Made by a program: the position numbers and the translations under genes. Positions 56,589 through 64,000 of a stretch of DNA of 64,000 nucleotides are shown here, piece by piece. The DNA is from Martelella lutilitoris (GTDB lineage: Bacteria > Pseudomonadota > Alphaproteobacteria > Rhizobiales > Rhizobiaceae). The notes under the pieces were generated by a model. It had not been told where the DNA came from, made no database searches, and worked only from the letters and a program-made list of their open reading frames with translations. Position 1 is the first letter of the stretch, and each line of letters begins with the position of its first letter. The stretch covers positions 62,001 through 126,000 of the forward strand of contig NZ_CP066786.1 in the NCBI RefSeq assembly GCF_016598595.1. Reading direction: 5' to 3'.

Positions 56589-57671
56589 ATGCTCACAGAG
56601 CCTGATGCTGAGACAAGACCCGATCCCGCCGTTGGCATCGGCGCCATCGACTGCGACGTGCATCCGCGCAGTCCCGGACAGAAGGATCTGCTTCCCTTCG
56701 TCGACAGCTACTGGAAGGACATGATGCCCTATCGCGATATCGGGCATATGGAACTGATGTCCTATCCGTTCTCGACCAAGTCCTTCCGGGCGGAAGGGGC
56801 GGATGGCGGGGTGCCAAGCCCCGGGCGGCTGGCGGAAGCCCATCTCGACCCGATGGGTATTTCGGCGGCGATCCTCAATGTCGTCAACGGCGTCCAGGCG
56901 CTGTTCGATCCCTATATGCAGGCGATGATGTGCCAGGCGACCAATCGCTGGCTGGCGGCGGAGTGGCTGGATCGAGACCCGCGTCTGCGCGCCGCGCTTC
57001 TGGTGCCCTTCCGCCACCCGGAAGAGGCGGTGGCGGAGATCAAACGCTATGCCGATGACCGCCGCTTCGTCCAGATCCTGGCGATCTGCATGGGCGACGC
57101 GCCGCTTGGCCAGCGCCAGTTCTGGCCGATCTACAGGGCGGCCTCGGACGCCGGCTTTGCCCTCTCGATCCATCCGGGCAGCAATTATCGCCACGCGCCG
57201 ACGCAGTCCGGCTTCATGTCCCACCTTGTCGAGGAACAGGTCAACTGGTCGCAAGGTTTCGCCAGCCAGGCGGCAAGCCTCCTGAGCGAGGGCGTTCTGA
57301 GCGAATTTCCGGACATGAAGGTGGTGATGAGCGAAAGCGGGATCTCCTGGCTCTTCGGCGTCTCGTGGCGCATGGCCAAGGACTGGCGGGGCTGCCGTGT
57401 CGAGGTGCCGTGGCTGAAGGAGGGTCCGGACAAGCTCATGGAGCGCCAGCTGCGCTTCACCCTGCACCCCTTCGATCTTCCGGTCGAACCGGAGGAAGTT
57501 TCGGCCGTCGTCGAATGCATCGGCGGGCCGGAGCTGCTGCTCTATTCCACCGATTTTCCGCATGATCATGGCCCGACCGCCGCCAGATGGCCGGACGGGC
57601 TTTCCGCCGATCTCGCCAATGCCATCTGCCGCGAGAATGTTCTTGCCACCTATCCGAGACTGGAGGTCTGA
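56589..57671 (+). CDS. Amidohydrolase_2-family protein A
   Basis: A 360-residue TIM-barrel metal enzyme of the ACMSD/decarboxylase-like group. The first metal motif is D-x-H (IDCDVHPR, residues 20-27) in place of H-x-H; later marks are SIHPGSNYR and a C-terminal STDFPHDHG. Family members decarboxylate or hydrolyse aromatic and heterocyclic acids. A close paralogue follows one base after its stop, so the pair may form a hetero-complex or act one after the other. The substrate is unknown. Confidence 0.8.
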   Translation: MLTEPDAETRPDPAVGIGAIDCDVHPRSPGQKDLLPFVDSYWKDMMPYRDIGHMELMSYPFSTKSFRAEGADGGVPSPGRLAEAHLDPMGISAAILNVVNGVQALFDPYMQAMMCQATNRWLAAEWLDRDPRLRAALLVPFRHPEEAVAEIKRYADDRRFVQILAICMGDAPLGQRQFWPIYRAASDAGFALSIHPGSNYRHAPTQSGFMSHLVEEQVNWSQGFASQAASLLSEGVLSEFPDMKVVMSESGISWLFGVSWRMAKDWRGCRVEVPWLKEGPDKLMERQLRFTLHPFDLPVEPEEVSAVVECIGGPELLLYSTDFPHDHGPTAARWPDGLSADLANAICRENVLATYPRLEV

Positions 57672-57672
57672 C

Positions 57673-58773
57673 ATGACTGTTGCCGAACTGGAGAGGCCTG
57701 ACACGGCCAAGACGAAACTCGGAATTATCGACTGTGACATCCACCCCGCAATGACCGACAGGACCGAGCTGTCGCGCTTCATGCCGCTGCGCTGGCGCGA
57801 GCATGTGCGCGATTTCGGCATGCGGTCGGGCGGTTCACTCGTCGGCATGCTGCAATATCCGCGCCTCAACCATGGCGGCATGCGCCAGGATGCCTATCCG
57901 CCGGAGGGCGGGCCGCCGGCCTCCAGCCTTGCCTTCCTGCAGGAGCAGTTGCTGGACGAACTCAATGTCGAATTCGGCCTGTTGCAGGCGCTGAATCCCG
58001 GGCCGTCACTGCAGAACCTCGAACTGAGCGCGGCCGTCTGCGCGGCCATCAACGACTGGCAGGTCGACAAATGGCTCGCCCCGGAACCGCGTCTGAAGGG
58101 CGGTATTTCCATTGCCCAGGAAGATGGCGAAGCCGCCGTGCGCGAAATCGAGGAGCGGCTGAAGGACAAGCGTTTTGCCCAGCTGCAATTCGTGCCGCGC
58201 AGCCTGGAGCCCGCCGGCCGCAAGCGCTACTGGCCGATCTTTGAGATCGCCGAGGCGCATGACCTGCCGATTGCCGTCCACCCGGCGGCCACCGGCTGGC
58301 ACGCCAATACCGGCGCCGGTTGGGCGTCCTTTTATGTCGAGGAGCATTACGCCTTCTCCCATTCGGTCCAGACCGTCCTGATTTCGATGATCTTCGAGGG
58401 CGTGTTCGAGCGTTTTCCGAAGCTCAAACTGGTGCTTGTGGAGGGCGGTTTCGCCTGGCTGCCATCGCTGATGTGGCGCATGGACCGCGAATGGGAGCGC
58501 ATGCGCGATGAGGTGCCGCATGTGAAGCGCCGCCCGTCCGATTACATTCGCCGCAATGTCTGGATCACCACGCAGCCGATCGAGGAGCCGCCGAATGTGC
58601 GGCATATGAACAACCTCCTCAACTGGATCGGGGCGGACCGGCTGATGTTCTCGACCGATTATCCGCACTGGGATTTCGATCACCCGGACCGGGCTTTCCG
58701 CGTCGGACTGAGCGAAGAGGCAAAGCGCGGCATCATGCGCGACAACGCGCTCGCCGTTTACGGACTGGGTTGA
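57673..58773 (+). CDS. Amidohydrolase_2-family protein B
   Basis: A 366-residue relative of protein A with the same marks: IDCDIHPA near residue 19, AVHPAATGWHANTGAG, VEGGFAWLPSLMWRMDREW and STDYPHWDFDHPD. The two share layout but differ widely, which suggests an old duplication with different jobs. It starts one base after gene A stops and nine bases separate it from the Rieske gene. Nothing in the sequence shows its substrate. Confidence 0.8.
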   Translation: MTVAELERPDTAKTKLGIIDCDIHPAMTDRTELSRFMPLRWREHVRDFGMRSGGSLVGMLQYPRLNHGGMRQDAYPPEGGPPASSLAFLQEQLLDELNVEFGLLQALNPGPSLQNLELSAAVCAAINDWQVDKWLAPEPRLKGGISIAQEDGEAAVREIEERLKDKRFAQLQFVPRSLEPAGRKRYWPIFEIAEAHDLPIAVHPAATGWHANTGAGWASFYVEEHYAFSHSVQTVLISMIFEGVFERFPKLKLVLVEGGFAWLPSLMWRMDREWERMRDEVPHVKRRPSDYIRRNVWITTQPIEEPPNVRHMNNLLNWIGADRLMFSTDYPHWDFDHPDRAFRVGLSEEAKRGIMRDNALAVYGLG

Positions 58774-58782
58774 GGAGAGGCC

Positions 58783-59196
58783 ATGACCGATCACATCATC
58801 TGCAAGGTCGACGAAATACCCGAAGGCAAGGCCAGGCGGGTCGAGGTCGCCGGGCGCGTCATCGCCATCTTCAATCTCGGAGACCGCTTTGCCGCCATCA
58901 CCAACAAGTGCCCGCATGAGGGCGCGGAACTCTGTCACGGCAGGGTTGCCGCCCTCGTCAACGCGGACGGGCCCGGGAATTACCGCACCGAGGACGAGAA
59001 GACCATGGTGCGCTGCCCCTGGCACGGCTGGGAATTCGATCTTGAGAACGGCCGTTCCTACTGCGACCCGAGCCGGATGCGGGTGAAGATCTTCGACGTC
59101 AAGGTGGCGCCCGGCGAGAGCCTGGCGGAAGGGCCGTATCGCGCCGAGGTGTTCGAGGTCCGCACAGAGGATGATTATGTCGTCCTCACCATCTGA
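58783..59196 (+). CDS. Rieske-type 2Fe-2S ferredoxin
   Basis: A 137-residue Rieske protein. Cluster ligands are Cys43 and His45 (CPHEG) and Cys78 and His81 (CPWHGWEF). It is too short to be an oxygenase alpha subunit (about 350-450 residues) and has no membrane anchor, so it is a soluble electron carrier. A ferredoxin reductase and a plant-type ferredoxin lie downstream, but no terminal oxygenase is present in the operon. It may serve an enzyme encoded elsewhere or the amidohydrolases' pathway in an unknown manner. Confidence 0.88.
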   Translation: MTDHIICKVDEIPEGKARRVEVAGRVIAIFNLGDRFAAITNKCPHEGAELCHGRVAALVNADGPGNYRTEDEKTMVRCPWHGWEFDLENGRSYCDPSRMRVKIFDVKVAPGESLAEGPYRAEVFEVRTEDDYVVLTI

Positions 59197-59677
59197 AAAC
59201 GGGCACCTTCCTGTGCTCCCGCTTGTGGGCGGGTGCCAGTGCGGGGCGCTCAGATACGGGGTGAGCGGGGCGCCGCTCACCTTCTACCTCTGCCATTGCG
59301 CAAGCTGCCAGCGCCAGTCCGGCAGCGCGTTCGGCGAAAGCCTGATGTTTGCCTGCGAGGACCTGACGCTCGACGGCACGCCGCAGGAGCGCTGGACGGT
59401 CGGAGGCTCCGGCGTGCCGATCCGCCAGACCTTTTGCGGGACGTGCGGCGTGCGGCTGACCCATCAGCGCAAGGACAGCCCGGTTCTGGTGGTCAAACCC
59501 GGCACGCTCGACGATCCGTCCTGGCTTTTTCCGGCGGCGGAAATCTTCACCGCCTCCCGGCAGCCCTGGCTCTTGCCACTGCCCGGCGTGGCGCAATACC
59601 CGCAAGGCCCGGACATGGACCGGCTGAAGCACGACTGGGCACGATGGATCGCCGGGCATGAGGAGACCGGACGATGA
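59177..59677 (+). CDS. GFA-family (zinc-binding) protein
   Basis: A 166-residue protein of the GFA fold, with the zinc cysteines in GGCQCGALRY, CHCASCQRQSG and CGTCGVRL. The family is named after glutathione-dependent formaldehyde-activating enzyme, but most members have no proven reaction. ATG at 59177 is preferred to ATG 59171 for ribosome-site spacing; either way the gene overlaps the Rieske gene, and its end overlaps the reductase start by four bases. A link to formaldehyde from demethylation is tempting but unproven. Confidence 0.82.
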   Translation: MSSSPSENGHLPVLPLVGGCQCGALRYGVSGAPLTFYLCHCASCQRQSGSAFGESLMFACEDLTLDGTPQERWTVGGSGVPIRQTFCGTCGVRLTHQRKDSPVLVVKPGTLDDPSWLFPAAEIFTASRQPWLLPLPGVAQYPQGPDMDRLKHDWARWIAGHEETGR

Positions 59678-60879
59678 GCGGCATCGTGGTTGTGGGCGCA
59701 GGTCAGGCGGGGCTGTCGCTGGGGGCGAAGCTCAGGGCCGAGGGCTATTCGGGCGCATTGACGCTCCTGGGCGAAGAGGCCTGGCCGCCCTATCAGCGGC
59801 CGCCGCTTTCGAAGAAATTCCTGCTGGGGGAATTGCCGCGCGAGCGCCTATCTCTGCGCTCTCCGGAATTTTACGGCGAGCACGACATCGATCTGAAGCT
59901 CGGCGCCCGTGTCGAGGCGATCGACCGCGACGCCGGACAGGTGCGGTTTGGCGATCATGTTCTTGCCTATGACAGGCTGGTGCTGACGACCGGCGCTTGT
60001 CCCCGGCGCCTGCCGGCGGCAATCGGCGGCGAGCTCGGGAACGTCTTCACCCTGCGCGGCATCGACGATGTGGATGCCATGGCGCCGCGCTTCAAACCCG
60101 GCGCGCGGCTTCTGGTGGTCGGCGGCGGCTATATCGGTCTGGAGGCGGCCGCCATTGCCGCGCGCTCCGGGCTTGAGGTGACGCTGATCGAAAGCGCGCC
60201 GCGCATTCTCGGCCGCGTCGCGGCGGCGGAGACGGCGGATTATTTTCGCAGGCTTCACCGCAAAAACGGCGTTGATCTGCGCGAGGGCACCGGCCTTCGC
60301 CGTCTTGTCGGCGGCCCGGCGGCCAGGGCGGCGGAACTGGCCGACGGCACGACGCTCGATGTCGATCTGGCGATTGTCGGCATCGGCGTGGAACCGGCCG
60401 CAGCGCTTGCGCAGCAGGCGCGTCTGGCGGTTGACAACGGCATTGCCACGGACGCTTACGGCCGCACGACGGACCCGAATATTTTTGCCGCCGGCGACTG
60501 CGCCAGCTTTCCCCATGGTGGCGGCAGGCTTCGGCTGGAAAGCGTACAGAATGCCATTGAGCATGCCGAATGCGTTGGGCGGAACCTGCTTGGCGCTGAA
60601 ACGCCCTACCGGGCGCAGCCATGGTTCTGGTCGGATCAGTATGACGTCAAGCTGCAGATTGCAGGCCTCAATACGGGCTATGACCGCGTCGTGGTGCGAA
60701 ACGGCGAGCGCGAAGGCGCGGTCTCGCACTGGTATTATGCCGGCAGGCGCTTCATCGCCATCGACGCGATCAACGATCCGCGCGCCTACATGACCGGAAG
60801 GCGCTTGCTTGGCGCGGGGATCAGCCCGGACCCTGACGATCTGGCCGCAGCCGACCTGAAGACGCTGACAGCGGCCTGA
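59674..60879 (+). CDS. FAD-dependent ferredoxin reductase
   Basis: A 401-residue reductase of the oxygenase-coupled NADH-ferredoxin reductase group. FAD site GAGQAG near the start, NAD site VVGGGYIGLEAAA near residue 150, and NIFAAGDCASF near residue 270 are all in place; the C-terminal domain with PWFWSDQYDVKLQIAG is typical of BphA4/CamA-like enzymes. It should pass electrons from NAD(P)H to the ferredoxin encoded next, or to the Rieske protein. Confidence 0.92.
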   Translation: MSGIVVVGAGQAGLSLGAKLRAEGYSGALTLLGEEAWPPYQRPPLSKKFLLGELPRERLSLRSPEFYGEHDIDLKLGARVEAIDRDAGQVRFGDHVLAYDRLVLTTGACPRRLPAAIGGELGNVFTLRGIDDVDAMAPRFKPGARLLVVGGGYIGLEAAAIAARSGLEVTLIESAPRILGRVAAAETADYFRRLHRKNGVDLREGTGLRRLVGGPAARAAELADGTTLDVDLAIVGIGVEPAAALAQQARLAVDNGIATDAYGRTTDPNIFAAGDCASFPHGGGRLRLESVQNAIEHAECVGRNLLGAETPYRAQPWFWSDQYDVKLQIAGLNTGYDRVVVRNGEREGAVSHWYYAGRRFIAIDAINDPRAYMTGRRLLGAGISPDPDDLAAADLKTLTAA

Positions 60880-60903
60880 GCCTCAACAAGGAGAAACCTG
60901 GAA

Positions 60904-61227
60904 TTGGTGAAGATCATCTATATCGAACACGCCGGAAAGCGCCACGAGTTCGACGTCGCCGCGGGGCAAAGCGTCATGGAGGGCGCGCGCGACAATGGGG
61001 TTGACGGCATTGTCGCCGAATGCGGCGGGTGCTGTTCCTGCTCCACCTGCCACGTCTATGTGGCCGAGGACTGGTTCGACCGTCTGCCGCCGATTGAGCC
61101 GATGGAAGAGGATATGCTCGATTTCGCACCGGGCATGGAGCCCGGCCGTTCGCGATTGTCCTGTCAGTTGACGGTCACCGAAGAGCTTGACGGGCTGACG
61201 GTTCAGGTTCCCGCCGAACAGGCGTAA
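60904..61227 (+). CDS. 2Fe-2S ferredoxin, adrenodoxin/putidaredoxin type
   Basis: A 107-residue ferredoxin with cluster cysteines Cys40, Cys46, Cys49 and Cys87 (C-x5-C-x2-C...C), the pattern of putidaredoxin-like proteins that serve cytochrome P450 and Rieske oxygenases. The start is TTG 60904 or GTG 60907, with AAGGAG upstream. It is last in the operon and is convergent with the LysR gene, three bases apart. No P450 is in the window. Confidence 0.9.
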   Translation: MVKIIYIEHAGKRHEFDVAAGQSVMEGARDNGVDGIVAECGGCCSCSTCHVYVAEDWFDRLPPIEPMEEDMLDFAPGMEPGRSRLSCQLTVTEELDGLTVQVPAEQA

Positions 61228-61230
61228 GCC

Positions 61231-62433
61231 TCACTCAGAGCCGGGAAGCGAAGCCGCTTTGTCGCGCAGGAGCCTCAGGAACAGCGCCTGGGCGACCGTC
61301 GGCAGGAAACCGGCGCGCAGCGTCAGCCCGATGGGCCGTTCGCTGCCCGGAAGCTCGAAGGGCAGCGCCACCATCAATCCATGGGCGATTTCAGCCTCGG
61401 CCTGACGTTTCGAGACACAGCCGAGATGGTCGCTCTTTTCCAGGAGTTCCCGCATCAGGATCACCGACCGGGTCTCGACCAGGCGTGACGGCGCGGCAAG
61501 TCCGGCGTCTTCGAAAATTCGGTTGAAATGGCCGCGAATCGGCGTGCCCTCCGGCGCGACGACGAAGGGATATTCGGCAAGCGCCTCGAAGGTCGGCTGA
61601 AGCAGTTTGTTGTTACCCGCCGACCGCACGAGCGGATGACCGGGGCCGGCCACCAGCACAACGCTGTCGGAAAACAGTTCCTCCTGAACGATATCGCCGA
61701 TCGGTGCCGGATCGCGCAACGCGCCGATGAGAAAATCGGTCTCGCCGCGCCTCAATCCGGCGAGGAGGTCGTCATAATCGCCTTCGAGAACATCGACCGG
61801 GATGGTGCGGCCGAGCGCGCGAAAGGCGACGATCGCGTCCGGCAGAACGCAGGCGCGCGACAGCGGCATGGCGCCGACGACGATCCGGCCGGTCTCTCGC
61901 TTCATCGCCTCCGCCAGATCGGCGTCGGCCTGGGCTAATTCGGCGAAGGCAAGTCGTGCGGCCTGGGCGAGCGCGGATGCCGTGCGGGTGGCGACGATGC
62001 CAAACGAGTTGCGCTCGAACAAAGGACGCTCCGCCTCGCTTTCAAGCTGGCTGACGGCGCGGTGAACCGTCGGCTGGGCGAGGCCGAGCCGCTTGGCGGC
62101 CAGCGTGAAATTCTGTGTTTCGGTGACGGCGATGAGCGCGTTCAGCTGCGCGCGCGTGACCGTCACGTTCAGGCGCGGCGCGACCTCGGCGAGCGCGGGA
62201 TCGAGATAGGCGAAAGCGCGCCTGACGCGACGGGCAAGCGTCTCCCCGGCCTCGGTGGCATAGAGACCCTGCGGCGTGCGCGCAAAAAGCGCCGCGCCGG
62301 CAAGGCTTGCGATCTTGCCCAGCGCCTGGGTTACGGCCGGTTGCGAGACGAAACAAATCTCGGCCGCCCGGGTGACCGAATGCGTCTCGGTGACCGCCAG
62401 AAAGACCCTGAGATGACGAAGATTGTAGGGCAA
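61231..62433 (-). CDS. LysR-type regulator with two DNA-binding domains
   Basis: A 400-residue LysR protein, about 100 longer than normal. Two full LysR winged helices follow each other: residues 4-63 (LRHLRVFLAVTETHSVTRAA, SQPAVTQALGKI) and 94-153 (RAQLNALIAVTETQNFTLAA, AQPTVHRAVSQLE). A normal effector domain follows from about 183. The repeat VFLAVTET/ALIAVTET shows an internal duplication. It is downstream of the DUF1932 gene on the same strand and next to the Rieske operon. It probably controls galB and its neighbours; candidate sites lie at 63509 and 63569. Confidence 0.88.
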   Translation of the reverse strand: MPYNLRHLRVFLAVTETHSVTRAAEICFVSQPAVTQALGKIASLAGAALFARTPQGLYATEAGETLARRVRRAFAYLDPALAEVAPRLNVTVTRAQLNALIAVTETQNFTLAAKRLGLAQPTVHRAVSQLESEAERPLFERNSFGIVATRTASALAQAARLAFAELAQADADLAEAMKRETGRIVVGAMPLSRACVLPDAIVAFRALGRTIPVDVLEGDYDDLLAGLRRGETDFLIGALRDPAPIGDIVQEELFSDSVVLVAGPGHPLVRSAGNNKLLQPTFEALAEYPFVVAPEGTPIRGHFNRIFEDAGLAAPSRLVETRSVILMRELLEKSDHLGCVSKRQAEAEIAHGLMVALPFELPGSERPIGLTLRAGFLPTVAQALFLRLLRDKAASLPGSE

Positions 62434-62517
62434 GGGGGCCTCCGCGACGTGTTCGGCGGATTTATAGCATGCGGAACGGCGGAAGCGATGGCAAAGGCAC
62501 GGGTTGGTGCGAGGGGC

Positions 62518-63411
62518 TCAGTCTTCGCCGCGGGCCTTGCCCCTTGCCGAAAGGATCAGTCCGACGCGGTCCGCGATGTCATCGTCTCTTGCCGTCTGAA
62601 GGCCAAGCGCTCCGATTTCCGCCTGCCAGGCAACCGTCGCCGCGCTCATGCGCGGCTCGAGCCCGAGATCGCTGACGGTTGCCGCGACCTCGCGCATTTC
62701 CGCCGCGCGCCGCGTGCCGTGCACCATCATCCGCTCCAGGCAATAGGCAGCTTTTCTCGACCAGTCGATCTGAGGATCGGATGCGGAAAGCGAGGCGAGT
62801 ACCTCAGCGCTGACGCCTGCCTTCTCAGCGGCGAGAAAGCATTCCGCCATCAGCGCCTCGGTGCCCTTGATCATCACCGAGCGGATCATCTTCACCGACG
62901 AGGCGTCGCCGATCTCGGGGCCGGTCACGGTCGCCATCATGCCAAGGCCTGCCATCGCCTCCGCGCCTTGTGTCGCGTGCGGACCCGAGACGAGGCACGG
63001 CGTTTCGTGGCGTTTCGGGTGGATCGGGCTCATGATTGCGACATCGACGTAACGCGCGCCGGCGGAATCGATCAACGCCGCGTTACGACGCTTGGTCTCC
63101 GGCGAACAGGAATTGCCGTCGAGATAGAGCGTGCCGGGCCTGATATGCGCGGCCGCCGTCTCTGCGGCGGAAAACGCGTTGTCGGCGGTGACCAGGCTGA
63201 AGACGATATCGCTTCGCTGAAGCAGAGCGGCGGAAGACGGGGCGCAGAAGACGCCGCGCTCGTCGCAGGCCTCGGTGATTGCTTCTGCCGTGTCGTCCTG
63301 CAGCGTCTTGATATCGAAGGCGGCACGGGTCGTGGCGATGCCTGCCGCCGCCCAGCCGTCCGCGATTGCGCGCGCGGCCTCGCCGAAACCGATAAATCCG
63401 ATGGCTGTCAT
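62518..63411 (-). CDS. NAD(P)-dependent oxidoreductase with DUF1932 domain (6PGDH-like)
   Basis: A 297-residue beta-hydroxyacid-dehydrogenase-like protein: Rossmann motif GFIGFGEAARAIADGW at the start, the substrate motif SCSPETKRR and the catalytic-lysine helix SSVKMIRSVMIKG, then a DUF1932 C-terminal domain. The exact substrate is unknown. It is divergent from a galB gene, so it may act on a ring-cleavage intermediate such as the keto or hydroxy acids after 4,5-cleavage. It is the first gene of the transcript that includes the LysR gene. Confidence 0.75.
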   Translation of the reverse strand: MTAIGFIGFGEAARAIADGWAAAGIATTRAAFDIKTLQDDTAEAITEACDERGVFCAPSSAALLQRSDIVFSLVTADNAFSAAETAAAHIRPGTLYLDGNSCSPETKRRNAALIDSAGARYVDVAIMSPIHPKRHETPCLVSGPHATQGAEAMAGLGMMATVTGPEIGDASSVKMIRSVMIKGTEALMAECFLAAEKAGVSAEVLASLSASDPQIDWSRKAAYCLERMMVHGTRRAAEMREVAATVSDLGLEPRMSAATVAWQAEIGALGLQTARDDDIADRVGLILSARGKARGED

Positions 63412-63508
63412 GGCTCTTCCTCCGCTGGCGTCCGCCCTTTCGGCAAACCGGAACCGACATCTAGAACCACGCGGCGGGGCAAAGGCCATTCAAAAGCCCG
63501 GCGCGGTT

Positions 63509-63585
63509 ATAAGTATTAGCTATAGCCTGAAGGCGCGCTCAAGCCATTCGAATGTTTCCGGCGTAGCTCTATAGCAAATTCTTAT
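63509..63585. promoter_or_regulatory. Inverted operator pair between the DUF1932 gene and galB
   Basis: ATAAGTATTAGCTATAG (63509-63525) recurs on the other strand as ATAAGAATTTGCTATAG (63585-63569), 15 of 17 bases equal, centres 60 bases apart. Each has T-N11-A symmetry typical of LysR sites. The pair brackets the divergent promoters, so the double-domain LysR protein is the likely binder. Confidence 0.6.
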
Positions 63586-63660
63586 GCCTGCGCCGCAATC
63601 CGAAATTGTCATTTCCAGCGGTCCGGCGTGAAATCGGGCCAACGGGAAACGGAGGAAACC

Positions 63661-64000
63661 ATGCCGGACAGCAACAAGACTGCGCTCGTCATCAGCGCCC
63701 ATGCCGCCGATTTCGTCTGGCGTTGCGGCGGGGCGATCGCGCTGCATGCCGCTAAGAGCTATGACGTCACGGTGCTGTGCCTTTCTTTCGGCGAGCGCGG
63801 CGAAAGCGCGAAACTGTGGAAGCAGGAGGGCATGACCCTCGACAGGGTCAAGGCGGAGCGCCGCAAAGAGGCAGAACAGGCGGCGGAAGCCCTTGGCGTC
63901 CACGATCTCGTCTGTCTCGATCTCGGCGACTATCCGCTGGAGCTTTCCCGCGAGGACAAGAACAGGGTGGTCGAGGTCATCCGCAAGGTGCAGCCCGCCT
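63661..64000 (+). CDS. galB: 4-oxalomesaconate hydratase, GalB type (PIG-L fold), partial
   Basis: The first 113 residues of a PIG-L-fold protein; the rest is beyond the window end. The start VISAHAADFVWRCGGAIALH, then LCLSFGERGESAKLWKQEGMT and LDLGDYPLEL, matches GalB of Pseudomonas, a zinc-type 4-oxalomesaconate hydratase. The variant AHAADF at the metal site replaces the AHPDD of deacetylases, as in GalB. It acts two or more steps after 4,5-cleavage of protocatechuate or gallate and so links this end with ligAB at 43 kb. GGAGG precedes the ATG. Confidence 0.82.
   Translation, partial: MPDSNKTALVISAHAADFVWRCGGAIALHAAKSYDVTVLCLSFGERGESAKLWKQEGMTLDRVKAERRKEAEQAAEALGVHDLVCLDLGDYPLELSREDKNRVVEVIRKVQPA

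Noticed and set aside
59177..59677. GFA protein as proof of formaldehyde detoxification linked to demethylation
   Set aside because: The fold family is broad and mostly without proven activity; the THF route gives no free formaldehyde.

Overview
The window reads as about 64 kb of chromosome from an alphaproteobacterium of the order Hyphomicrobiales (Rhizobiales), close to Rhizobiaceae or relatives such as Martelella. Pointers are high GC content, a DUF1013 (TrcR-type) regulator, an MmcB protein, a carboxynorspermidine polyamine route, a one-chain pyruvate carboxylase started with TTG, a PcaQ operator of the rhizobial type, and an alphaproteobacterial palindromic repeat. A YggS tail at the left edge and two parS-like palindromes suggest that the replication origin and parAB are not far away. 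The species cannot be named from sequence alone. I saw no tRNA, rRNA, CRISPR array, insertion sequence or phage gene.

Layout. (1) 0.1-8.1 kb: hydroxycinnamate cluster with a short-chain dehydrogenase, feruloyl-CoA synthetase, crotonase, MarR regulator, amidohydrolase and a three-part TRAP transporter. (2) 8.1-12.9 kb: protocatechuate ortho-cleavage genes pcaQ, a pcaD-pcaC fusion, pcaH, pcaG and pcaB, with a textbook PcaQ operator. (3) 12.9-40.6 kb: mostly housekeeping or general genes: mmcB, an L,D-transpeptidase, two carboxynorspermidine genes, coaBC, cbpA/cbpM, a DUF2892-RND efflux operon, a LuxR-type regulator, pyc, EamA/MarR, an Old Yellow Enzyme with HxlR regulator, the DUF1013 gene, acsA, DeoR-VOC-MFS, ispG, DUF1413 and LysE. 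(4) 40.6-52.5 kb: a tetrahydrofolate-linked O-demethylation and meta-cleavage block: a ProC-like protein, folD, a YciI protein, ligB, ligA and an alpha/beta hydrolase on the minus strand; a GntR regulator, a LigM-type O-demethylase, a second TRAP transporter, purU and a MetF-like protein on the plus strand. (5) 52.6-61.2 kb: a tripartite tricarboxylate transporter (TctC plus a TctA-TctB fusion), two amidohydrolases, a Rieske ferredoxin, a GFA-fold protein, a ferredoxin reductase and a 2Fe-2S ferredoxin. (6) 61.2-64 kb: a LysR regulator with two DNA-binding domains, a DUF1932 oxidoreductase and the start of a GalB-type 4-oxalomesaconate hydratase, cut by the window end.

How it fits together. 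Regions 1 and 2 can take hydroxycinnamates (coumarate, ferulate) to benzoates by a CoA route and then protocatechuate to 3-oxoadipate. Region 4 looks like a second lignin-type pathway: LigM moves a methyl group from a methoxy-aromatic to tetrahydrofolate, the MetF-like protein, FolD and PurU can carry that carbon to formate and free the cofactor, and LigAB opens the ring, with GalB in region 6 acting further down. The near-perfect palindrome ATGTATACAT stands in front of gntR/hydrolase, ligM and metF, with weaker paired copies before the Tct operon, so these blocks may be one GntR regulon. Region 5 has a full electron-transfer chain (reductase, ferredoxin, Rieske protein) but no terminal oxygenase next to it, and is the least explained part of the window.
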